A stretch of 21,671 nucleotides of DNA from Candidatus Nomurabacteria bacterium (GTDB lineage Bacteria; Patescibacteriota; Minisyncoccia; Phycocordibacterales; SBAW01). The stretch covers positions 1 to 21,671 of the forward strand of contig CALQZN010000007.1 in assembly GCA_943349675.1 (NCBI GenBank). Direction: 5' to 3'. The notes beneath the pieces were generated by a model. It was not told where the DNA came from, did not search any database, and worked only from the letters and a program-made list of their open reading frames with translations. The translations under genes and the position numbers were made by a program. Positions 14,355 through 21,078 of the stretch are shown here, piece by piece; the stretch's first letter is position 1, and each line of letters begins with the position of its first letter.

Positions 14355-15539
14355 AACACTTCGGTACCTCTGCGCAATTTTTTCCAACGCACTTGCGATA
14401 CGCATGGCATCCTGTTTTGTAGCGTTTGGCAACAAGGTCAAACGGACAGCAGTTTTTGCAACTTCTGGCGATACACCAAGCGCCAACAACGTAGGTGATG
14501 GGGCGTCGTCGCCCTCACTACAGGCCGAGCGGGTTGACGCAGCAATGCCCATGGCGTCAAGTGCAATAACGGCCATTTGGCCGTCCAACCCCGCAATAGA
14601 AATATTTACGTTATTAGCAACACGGCCAGCATCCATAGCCGGCCCCAGAAGCACAGCGTCTGGCAGCAAACGGCGTATCTCTTCCCATAAAAAATCTCGC
14701 ACCGCTGCTGTGGCGGCGGCACAGGACTCCACATCACGCTGGGCATTGGCAAGCGCCACAGCAAATGCACCCACAAGCGGCACGTTTTCTGTCCCACTAC
14801 GCAGCCCTCGCTCTTGGCCGCCTCCTCGCACCATCGGTTCAATTTTAACTCCCCTTTTTATATACAACATACCAACCCCTTTGGGCCCTAATATTTTTTG
14901 CCCATCAAGCGTGAGCATATCAACACCCAAATGTTCGACAGCAAGCGGCAACCACAGCGGCGCTTGAGCAGCATCCACATGCACATACAGCGGCAGAGAA
15001 TTTTTACGCAATTTGCGAACTCTGCGAATTTCTTTTGCCACGTCACGTATGGGCTGCACCGTGCCTACCTCGCTGTTTACCAATTGCACTAACACTAGCG
15101 CCGTGTCGTCGCCAATAGCACCAGCTAGGGCTGCCACATCAACAAACCCACTGGGGTCTACCGGCAACTCAGTAAGGCGCAAACCATGCGATACCAATGC
15201 ACGCAACGGTTCCAAAACAGAAGCGTGTTCAATGGCAGTAGTAACTGCGTGTATGTTTTTATGTTTCAAAAGTAAGGGCAGCAGCGTGCCCGTAAGTGCC
15301 AAATTATTTGCCTCGGTACCGCTCGCGGTAAATACCACCTCATCTGCATGCGCACCTATTGCACTGGCAGCGGTGGCCCGTGCATGCTCGAGTTCTATTT
15401 TTGCTGCCGTAGCTTCTGCATGCAACCCGCCAGGGTTGCCACACAAAGGCAGCAGCCGCAGCATTTCGGCAAGTGCCGGACCCGAAGGTGGCGTCGCCGC
15501 TGCGGCATCTGCGTAAATGCGTTTCTTCCAACTAAACAC
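14349..15539 (-). CDS. cysteine desulfurase (NifS/IscS family)
   Basis: PLP-dependent enzyme that takes sulfur from cysteine for Fe-S clusters or tRNA thiolation. The 396-aa protein has the family signatures: YADAAAATPP near the N-terminus, FTASGTEANNLAL (70-82), IEHASVL with H105, VNSEVGTVQP, HVDAAQA with D189, GQKILGPKGVG with the PLP lysine K215, GGGQERGLRSGTENVP, and the mobile loop with the persulfide cysteine C340 in RSACSEGDDAPS. The residue before the lysine is Gln instead of the usual His of SxHK. The start is GTG 15539; an ATG two bases upstream is out of frame. No scaffold gene (iscU/sufU) is adjacent. It is first in an operon with the pseudoprotease and clpB. A TATACT box lies 6 nt before the GTG. 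Confidence 0.93.
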   Translation of the reverse strand: MFSWKKRIYADAAAATPPSGPALAEMLRLLPLCGNPGGLHAEATAAKIELEHARATAASAIGAHADEVVFTASGTEANNLALTGTLLPLLLKHKNIHAVTTAIEHASVLEPLRALVSHGLRLTELPVDPSGFVDVAALAGAIGDDTALVLVQLVNSEVGTVQPIRDVAKEIRRVRKLRKNSLPLYVHVDAAQAPLWLPLAVEHLGVDMLTLDGQKILGPKGVGMLYIKRGVKIEPMVRGGGQERGLRSGTENVPLVGAFAVALANAQRDVESCAAATAAVRDFLWEEIRRLLPDAVLLGPAMDAGRVANNVNISIAGLDGQMAVIALDAMGIAASTRSACSEGDDAPSPTLLALGVSPEVAKTAVRLTLLPNATKQDAMRIASALEKIAQRYRSVV

Positions 15540-15545
15540 ATCTTT

Positions 15546-15555
15546 AGTATATACT
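15546..15555. promoter_or_regulatory. shared palindromic -10 box between cysteine desulfurase and DUF4446 genes
   Basis: AGTATATACT is a perfect 10-bp palindrome that reads TATACT on both strands. It lies 6 nt before the GTG of the minus-strand gene and 7 nt before the ATG at 15563. The whole intergenic gap is 23 bp. The arrangement is the same as at serS/dprA. Promoter function is inferred. Confidence 0.6.
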
Positions 15556-15562
15556 GTGACTC

Positions 15563-16087
15563 ATGTTTGCATCTATACAGCCGTTTTTTGTGTCCGCAAC
15601 GCACTATCTACAGATAGCCAGTCCGTGGGTTGCGGCAGGCGCGCTACTGCTGGCGCTTATTGCTTTTTTTTATATCACGTCGCTTAGCCGCCGCATCAGT
15701 CGACTCACTCTGGGGCGTGGAGGTTCGATAGAAGAGAGTATTTCGATTTTAAACCGTGACATCAAAGAGCTTCAAACCTTTCGCATTGAACTCGAGAAGT
15801 ACTTAAAACTTGCAGAGTTACGTATGCGCGGCAGCGTACAGGGTATTGGGATTATCCGCTTTAACCCCTTCTCTGCTGGTTCGGGCGGCAACCAAAGCTT
15901 TTCTATTGCCTTTCTTGACGAAAGGCACTCTGGCGTGGTATTCTCAACACTCTACACGCGCGACCGCGTTGGTGTATACGCTAAACCGCTAGAGGCTGGC
16001 ACGTCGACGTTTGAACTTACAAAGGAAGAAATGGACGCTATAGAAAAGGCGAAGACCTCTATCGTTCAAAACAAACGTGCTGCGTAA
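15563..16087 (+). CDS. DUF4446 family membrane protein
   Basis: 174 aa. An N-terminal membrane helix lies at about 22-40, followed by a short basic segment and a helical stretch (about 55-90). The C-terminal block RFNPFSAGSGGNQSFSIAFL, with VFSTLYTRD and YAKPLEAGTSTFELTKEE after it, is typical of the DUF4446 family, whose function I do not know. It is probably cytoplasmic beyond the single helix. It is followed by infB after 8 bp, so it is cotranscribed with infB and rbfA. The start ATG is 7 nt after a TATACT box, with no Shine-Dalgarno site. Confidence 0.85.
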   Translation: MFASIQPFFVSATHYLQIASPWVAAGALLLALIAFFYITSLSRRISRLTLGRGGSIEESISILNRDIKELQTFRIELEKYLKLAELRMRGSVQGIGIIRFNPFSAGSGGNQSFSIAFLDERHSGVVFSTLYTRDRVGVYAKPLEAGTSTFELTKEEMDAIEKAKTSIVQNKRAA

Positions 16088-16095
16088 TATGCATT

Positions 16096-17649
16096 ATGAA
16101 TTCATCAGACAAGCAAAAGGGGGTCTCCCCTATAGACCACAGTGTGCGCCCACCCGTCGTGGCGGTTGTGGGGCATATCGACCACGGTAAGTCGACACTG
16201 CTCGACTATATTCGCCACAGCAATACCACCGACAAAGAAGCTGGGGGCATTACGCAACATCTCTCTGCGTACGAAGTAGAGCACACAGGAGCAGCCGGAG
16301 GAGTGGGGCGCAAAATAACTTTTTTAGACACGCCGGGACACGAGGCGTTTCGTGCTATGCGCCTACGCGGACTTGAAGTTGCAGACGTTGCAGTGTTGGT
16401 TGTCTCTGCTGAAGATGGCGCAAAACCTCAAACACTTGAGGCACTGAAGCTTATAGACGAAACACATATCCCCTACATTGTTGCCTTTACTAAAATAGAC
16501 AAGCCGGGTAGTGATATAGAAAAAGCAAAAATGTCGTTATTGGAAAACGGCATATACCTTGAAGGCCTCGGTGGTGAGGTACCATTTGTTGCAGTGTCGG
16601 GCAAAACAGGCGAAGGGGTGCCAGAATTACTTGACTTGATTTTACTCGCCGCAGAACTCGAGGGGCTGTCCGCTGACCCGGAGCTCCCAGGTACCGGGCT
16701 CGTGATAGAAGCGCACATGGACAACAAGCGCGGCAACACAGCGACACTTATTGTCCAAAATGGCAGCATCAATAGCGGAGAGTATGTAGTGTCGGGCTCT
16801 AGCATGGCACCGGTGCGCATAATGGAGAACCATATCGGCAAGCAAATTAAAGAAGCTTTCCCCGGGAGTCCGATACAAATTGTAGGATTCTCTTCCCTGC
16901 CGGCAGCAGGAGCCCCGTGGCGCGTAGTTGAATCAAAAAAAGAAGCGGAAAACGCGGTAACGCTCGCACGCAACACACCTGGCGCCATGGTAGAAAAAGC
17001 GCCAGACCAAGAAGAGCCTCGCGCGACGCTGCCAGTGGTAATCAAAACAGACTTTGCAGGCACCGGTGACGCAGTACTCCATGAGCTCCAAAAACTGCAA
17101 GCAGAAATGGCGTCGGAAGCAGGTAAACAAATTGACATTAAAGTGGTGAGCCGCGGAGTGGGCCCCATTTCCGAAGGCGACATACGCTTTGCCGGCAGCG
17201 GGCAAAACCCCGGTGTTGTTGTGGGCTTTAACGTCAAAGTTGAGCGCGAGGCACAAGAGCTCAGTACGCAACAAGGAGTTGCTGTTGCAACCTTCGACAT
17301 TATCTACAAACTCACCGAGTGGCTACATGACGAGATAGACAAACGCCGCCCACGCGAAAATACAGAAGAAAAAACGGGCACAGCAAAAATACTAAAAGTG
17401 TTTAGTACCACAAGAGGCAAAGTGGTGCTTGGTGGCAAGGTAGAGAGCGGCGAGCTCACAGAGGGTGCACAGGTTAAAATTATGCGCCGCGACCTCGAGC
17501 TGGGCACGGGAGAAATAGTGAGCCTCCAAACTCAAAAAGCGGCAACAAAAGTAGTTGCGGCGGGTAATGAGTTTGGCGCCATGATAAAAACCACTGTAGA
17601 ACCTGCTGCAGGCGACTACCTCGAGTCATTTGCTATCGTCTTTAAATAA
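16096..17649 (+). CDS. infB: translation initiation factor IF-2, short form
   Basis: GTPase that brings initiator tRNA to the 30S subunit and promotes 50S joining. The 517-aa protein has almost no N-terminal extension; the G domain begins near residue 20. G1 is GHIDHGKS (26-33), the switch I region is GGITQHLSAYEV, and G3 is DTPGH (78-82). G4 reads TKID (132-135) instead of the usual NKxD. Domains II, III and IV follow, ending with the fMet-tRNA-binding beta barrel (about 425-517). E. coli IF-2 is about 890 aa and B. subtilis about 716, so this is a strongly reduced form. It lies between DUF4446 (8-bp gap) and rbfA (4-bp gap); nusA, often upstream, is not seen. Confidence 0.96.
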   Translation: MNSSDKQKGVSPIDHSVRPPVVAVVGHIDHGKSTLLDYIRHSNTTDKEAGGITQHLSAYEVEHTGAAGGVGRKITFLDTPGHEAFRAMRLRGLEVADVAVLVVSAEDGAKPQTLEALKLIDETHIPYIVAFTKIDKPGSDIEKAKMSLLENGIYLEGLGGEVPFVAVSGKTGEGVPELLDLILLAAELEGLSADPELPGTGLVIEAHMDNKRGNTATLIVQNGSINSGEYVVSGSSMAPVRIMENHIGKQIKEAFPGSPIQIVGFSSLPAAGAPWRVVESKKEAENAVTLARNTPGAMVEKAPDQEEPRATLPVVIKTDFAGTGDAVLHELQKLQAEMASEAGKQIDIKVVSRGVGPISEGDIRFAGSGQNPGVVVGFNVKVEREAQELSTQQGVAVATFDIIYKLTEWLHDEIDKRRPRENTEEKTGTAKILKVFSTTRGKVVLGGKVESGELTEGAQVKIMRRDLELGTGEIVSLQTQKAATKVVAAGNEFGAMIKTTVEPAAGDYLESFAIVFK

Positions 17650-17653
17650 CAGT

Positions 17654-17968
17654 ATGGATAACCGCAGTGAAAAAATACAAGAAGCGCTGCGCACCACAGC
17701 AGCAGAGTTTTTAGCCCGCGAAGCTGGCCGACAGTCGCTCATTACCGTTACCAATACTGTTGTTTCGAGTGACGGGCGCCGCGGCATGGTGTATATCACC
17801 GTGTTGCCCACAGATGCTGAAGGGTCGGCCGTCAAGTTTGCAAACCGCAACCGCACCGAATTAGCTGCATTTTTTAAAAAGCGCATCAAAGGGATACAAT
17901 TCCCCCACATTGAGTTTGCAATAGACTTGGGCGAGAAAAACCGCCAGCGTTTAGACGAGATATCTTAA
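17654..17968 (+). CDS. rbfA: ribosome-binding factor A
   Basis: Small KH-fold protein that helps late maturation of the 30S subunit near the 16S rRNA 5' end. It is 104 aa from ATG 17654. It has SEKIQEALRTTAAEF at the start, LITVTNTVVSSDGRRGMVYITVL in the centre (matching the family's LITVTxVxxSxDLxxAxVYVSVL pattern), and FFKKRIKGIQFPHIEFAID near the end (family LR..LA..L.LR..PEL.F..D). The infB-rbfA order is conserved in many bacteria and supports the call. The frame is open upstream into infB, but the ATG 4 bp after the infB stop is the natural start. Confidence 0.92.
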   Translation: MDNRSEKIQEALRTTAAEFLAREAGRQSLITVTNTVVSSDGRRGMVYITVLPTDAEGSAVKFANRNRTELAAFFKKRIKGIQFPHIEFAIDLGEKNRQRLDEIS

Positions 17969-17973
17969 AGTGG

Positions 17974-18045
17974 AGGCCACGGCGGGAATCGAACCCGCGC
18001 ATAAGAGTTTTGCAGACTCTTGTCTTACCACTTGACTACGTGGCC
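17974..18045 (-). tRNA. tRNA-Cys(GCA)
   Basis: The 72-nt cloverleaf on the minus strand has acceptor GGCCACG/CGTGGCC, anticodon stem AGAGT/ACTCT with loop CTGCAAA (anticodon GCA at 18011-18013), T-arm GCGGG-TTCGATT-CCCGC and discriminator U, the identity base for Cys. CCA is encoded at 17971-17973. The gene converges on rbfA with a few bases between. A36-A37-A38 fits MiaA modification. Confidence 0.96.
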
Positions 18046-18093
18046 CTAATCTCACTCTACCATAAACATAGTGGTACACAAAGGCAACACATG

Positions 18094-18102
18094 TGCTATT
18101 AT
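18094..18102 (+). promoter_or_regulatory. extended -10 promoter of the HNH gene
   Basis: TGCTATTAT is an extended -10 (TGn plus TATTAT) ending 10 nt before ATG 18113. It supports that ATG over the upstream in-frame GTG at 18071, which would lie before the promoter. Confidence 0.45.
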
Positions 18103-18112
18103 GTGTACCTAT

Positions 18113-18607
18113 ATGAGCATAAGAAAGAAAAAATGGACAGCAGAACAGCTCATTGAGGCAGTCGAACAATCTACGAGCATTCGTGAAGTAATTTTTACTT
18201 TGGGTCTTATTCCTGCAGGAGGCAACTACGAACAAGTAAAAAAGTATATACGCGAAGCAAAATTAGATATTTCTCACTTTACCGGTAAAGGGTGGAGGGT
18301 CGGTCTACGTATCCCAACAGTTCCTGCAATACCACTCGCACACATCCTCACAGAAGAGAGTTATTTTCAAAGTCATAAACTTAAGAAGAGGTTATTTGCA
18401 GAGGGACTTAAATCGCAAAAATGTGAGTTTTGTGGATGGGCAAAAAAAGCTGAAGATGGAAGAATTCCCTTGGAGCTTGACCATATAAACGGAAATCGAC
18501 ACGATAACAGGCTTGAAAACTTGCGAATCTTATGCCCTAATTGCCATAGCCTACAACCCACACATCGTGGTAGAAATATAAAGCGCCGGGGTGGTGTAAT
18601 TTGGTAG
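18113..18607 (+). CDS. HNH endonuclease family protein overlapping tRNA-Leu(UAA)
   Basis: 164 aa from ATG 18113. The N-terminal half has a helix-turn-helix-like segment (WTAEQLIEAVEQSTSIREVIFTLGL split over about 8-32) and the GGNY motif (36-39) followed by DISHFTGKGW, a pattern seen in stand-alone HNH proteins of phages and bacteria. The C-terminal half is an HNH nuclease: zinc cysteines C104/C107 and C141/C144, LELDHINGNRHDN with H124, LENLRILCPNCHS with N136 and H145. It probably cuts DNA; the target is unknown. The last codons (RRGGVIW) lie inside the 5' end of tRNA-Leu(UAA), a 23-bp overlap on the same strand. By eye its codon use is more A/T-rich than infB, suggesting transfer. It resembles homing or phage-type endonucleases. 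Confidence 0.85.
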   Translation: MSIRKKKWTAEQLIEAVEQSTSIREVIFTLGLIPAGGNYEQVKKYIREAKLDISHFTGKGWRVGLRIPTVPAIPLAHILTEESYFQSHKLKKRLFAEGLKSQKCEFCGWAKKAEDGRIPLELDHINGNRHDNRLENLRILCPNCHSLQPTHRGRNIKRRGGVIW

Positions 18608-18669
18608 CCACATTCGACTTAAGATCGAATATCCGAAAGGGTGTGTGGGTTCGAGTCCCGCCCCCGGCA
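18585..18669 (+). tRNA. tRNA-Leu(UAA)
   Basis: 85-nt class II tRNA with acceptor GCCGGGG/CCCCGGC, anticodon stem TTCGA/TCGAA and loop CTTAAGA (anticodon TAA at 18620-18622), a long variable arm, T-arm GTGGG-TTCGAGT-CCCGC and discriminator A. CCA is encoded at 18670-18672. Position 37 is G (18623) rather than the A usual next to this anticodon. The 5' end overlaps the HNH gene by 23 bp, and the next gene starts 7 nt after the CCA, so the tRNA is probably processed from a transcript that also carries protein-coding sequence. Confidence 0.94.
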
Positions 18670-18679
18670 CCACGTAAGT

Positions 18680-19567
18680 ATGCACGATTCTTCTTTACAA
18701 ATGGTGCAAAAAAATATAGTACCAGAGGGGCTCGTGCACTATCACCAATGGCCTGAATACAACATGGCCGCAGAGTTTCCATCAGAACTTCATCCATATA
18801 ACATTGCAGGAAGCCCTATAGGCGTGGGGTGGAAAAAATGGCCCTTAATTTTTGAACTATATATAAGCGATATCGAACCAGATGTAACCCACCACAAAAA
18901 GTGGGCAATAGTGCAGTGGCAGCGTATGGGTCGCCAAGATATACCAAAAGGTTGGTTACAACTATCAAAACGCTCGTACAAACAAGAGGCTTTTTTTGAA
19001 TTACATACAGATGTTCCCTATTATTCAACATGGTCAACATCTGCTCGCCGATACCGTACTCGTTGGCGCAAACAACTACTTGGTCGTCGATATACAATTG
19101 AGTCTGTGTTTTTCGATGAATTTAAAACGGCGTATATGCAAAGTACCGTAGCAAAAAAAATAGGCATGTCCGAATTTGCAATTTTAGAACGAAAAATGAA
19201 CGACCCATACACTCGTTCATTCATTACTCTTTTTGCAGTAAGAGACATACGCACCGGTACACTCGCAGCAGGAATAGCTACCTTATATTCTCCTACCTAC
19301 AATAGTTCCTATTATCAGAGTAGTTTTACAAATCAGTTATTCTCCAAAGACAGAGTAAAGCTTGGTCTCATGGATTACTGTTTTGAAAACGCACAAAAAA
19401 AGAAAGTGCGATTTATTGCTCTTGGGCACGTATGGGTAAAAGGCAATGCGCGCGAAAGAAAGGGATATTCTGATTTCAAAAAACAATTTGGTCCATTACA
19501 TGTATCTTTTCCACCGCTATTGTGGCGCATTGTAAGGAGTGCTACAGATTTTTCAAAACCGCACTAA
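18680..19567 (+). CDS. FemAB/GNAT-like acyltransferase, paralogue of the gene at 21079
   Basis: 295 aa from ATG 18680. I do not recognise an exact family name. The N-terminal half carries a block shared with the gene at the window's end: YxQWPE (21-26), GSPxGVxWxxWPLxFExYxSDxEPD (44-68), xPKGWxxLS (89-96), YYSTWSTSARRYRTRW (114-129) and STVAKK (155-160). The C-terminal part, LGLMDYCFENAQKKKVRFIALGHVW and GYSDFKKQFGPL, resembles the end of the FemAB/GNAT fold, where a GxxxFKxxFG stretch is common. FemAB proteins transfer amino acids from aminoacyl-tRNA to peptidoglycan precursors, but the substrate here is unknown. It starts 7 nt after tRNA-Leu(UAA) and overlaps the end of the PLP enzyme gene by 26 bp, tail to tail. 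Confidence 0.65.
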   Translation: MHDSSLQMVQKNIVPEGLVHYHQWPEYNMAAEFPSELHPYNIAGSPIGVGWKKWPLIFELYISDIEPDVTHHKKWAIVQWQRMGRQDIPKGWLQLSKRSYKQEAFFELHTDVPYYSTWSTSARRYRTRWRKQLLGRRYTIESVFFDEFKTAYMQSTVAKKIGMSEFAILERKMNDPYTRSFITLFAVRDIRTGTLAAGIATLYSPTYNSSYYQSSFTNQLFSKDRVKLGLMDYCFENAQKKKVRFIALGHVWVKGNARERKGYSDFKKQFGPLHVSFPPLLWRIVRSATDFSKPH

Positions 19568-21044
19568 ACACAAGGGCTATACGTTCAATTTCAAAGAGAG
19601 TCTCTGTACCGAGCGACAACCGCACAAAAGGCTTCATGGTGGCGTTTGCATGCCGGGTAGTGTAGTACAGTCGTGTCGTGTTAAAACCAAAACCTGTACC
19701 ACAAATAATATCCACGTTTTGTTTTTTTGCTTCTTCCATTATTCGCTGCGCAAAAAACTGACAATATGAGGCTTTTTTATATTTTGGCTTAAATTCAAAT
19801 ACTAACACTCCGCCTACAAATGAAAGTTCGTGTGCCCATGTGTAACTTGTATGGGAAGGAAGCCCCGGATACACGATACCCTCTACCGGCCCTTGAGTTT
19901 TTACTACTATTTCTTGCAAACGCTCTGCCAACATACGCGCGTTCCTTCCAATACGTAACATCCGTTTATCAAACACGTTGCGGTTTGGTACAGGCAGCGC
20001 GCAAAGCGACGCATCCGGCATATTAGTACCCAGATGCATACGAGATTGTCCAAACTCAATTAAAGAACCTACAGGGGTCCACACAATCCCTCCGTTTACC
20101 CGGTCAAGGCCACATTCATAGTACTTACTAAGACTTGCCACCACCGCTAGTTGCATACCTAGCGGATTCATCGGTAAGTATTGCAACGGCTGACACATAG
20201 TGGCCAAACTTGTGTTGTCCAGCACGAGTGTTGAGCGCCGAGATACTACGCCAGAGAGTTTTGGCAGCAATTCAGACAAATTAAGCATATCGAGCGAGTC
20301 TGTGCCACACAGCGTGTCGAGTAATATAATTCGTGGCTGTAAATGCTTTGCTAACGCAACCAAATTGTCAGTATCAAACTCCACAACGTACTGTATTTGT
20401 CCAGGAAACATGTATTCTGCAACTAATTTATTTTGAAAATAACTTGTCTTACCTACTAACACTACGTCGGTTGAAGACATGTTCGAGCGCAGATGGGTCA
20501 AGATAGTAGTAAGCCCAGCCATAGCACTACTGGTCAAGTACGCTCGAGGCGGCAAACGCAAGGGATGATCCACATACTCCTGCACAAACTTGCGTACGTA
20601 CCCCTCTTCATCAAGGTTATAGTCTCGCAAATAATCGTTGGTGTTTGCCTCGACGTTCCCCGTTCGCATTCCAGCTTGAGGAAGAGTGGTGTGTGCAAAC
20701 GATGGGGATTGCCAATTTGCTGCAACTTGGACAGAGGCGAGCGAACTCTGCAACACTCGCACAAGGTCGGCAAACTTTTTCTTCATCACAATAAGCTCTT
20801 GCATATTCTCTGGAGTCCACGAATTTTGTTTAGCACGCACGGAGGCAACATCTGCAGACACGGCTGCGTATCGTTTTTTTAACGAGATAGTTTGATCAAT
20901 AAGACATGTATACGTATCGGGATAGAAAGATTCCTGAATAGACTCCAAGCGAGCATGATGATTTTCCAAAATTTGGCTAGCGCTTGTAATTAGAGTCTGA
21001 ATCTCAACAAAATCATCGACCAAGTCTACCAACGAGTCGTCCAT
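19542..21044 (-). CDS. PLP-dependent enzyme, divergent Cys/Met-metabolism type, with a helical N-terminal extension
   Basis: 500 aa. Residues about 1-108 look alpha-helical and coiled-coil-like, with no motif I recognise. From about 135 a fold-type I PLP enzyme follows: LTSSAMAGLTTILTHL (170-185), the cofactor-binding loop LLDTLCGTDSLDMLNL (241-256), the pyridine-binding Asp276 in LVLDNTSLATMCQPLQ, and the probable PLP lysine K307 in VVASLSKYYECGLDRVNGG. This spacing (DNT...QPL...S-x-SK-Y..G) is that of the cystathionine synthase/lyase family, but with low similarity, so the reaction cannot be named. It diverges from the second FemAB-like gene and converges on the first, so the three genes form one locus. 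The start ATG 21044 has no Shine-Dalgarno site; TATGTT lies 12 nt upstream. Confidence 0.75.
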   Translation of the reverse strand: MDDSLVDLVDDFVEIQTLITSASQILENHHARLESIQESFYPDTYTCLIDQTISLKKRYAAVSADVASVRAKQNSWTPENMQELIVMKKKFADLVRVLQSSLASVQVAANWQSPSFAHTTLPQAGMRTGNVEANTNDYLRDYNLDEEGYVRKFVQEYVDHPLRLPPRAYLTSSAMAGLTTILTHLRSNMSSTDVVLVGKTSYFQNKLVAEYMFPGQIQYVVEFDTDNLVALAKHLQPRIILLDTLCGTDSLDMLNLSELLPKLSGVVSRRSTLVLDNTSLATMCQPLQYLPMNPLGMQLAVVASLSKYYECGLDRVNGGIVWTPVGSLIEFGQSRMHLGTNMPDASLCALPVPNRNVFDKRMLRIGRNARMLAERLQEIVVKTQGPVEGIVYPGLPSHTSYTWAHELSFVGGVLVFEFKPKYKKASYCQFFAQRIMEEAKKQNVDIICGTGFGFNTTRLYYTTRHANATMKPFVRLSLGTETLFEIERIALVFSAVLKNL

Positions 21045-21078
21045 GGATGAGAGTTTAACATAATCAGACTAAACCAGT

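Noticed and set aside
16473..17300. 275-aa minus-strand open frame inside infB
   Set aside because: It is antisense to conserved IF-2 domains, serine- and proline-rich without motifs, and has no gap or promoter around it.
18641..18679. Upstream start of the first FemAB-like gene at 18641
   Set aside because: The extra 13 codons lie inside tRNA-Leu(UAA).
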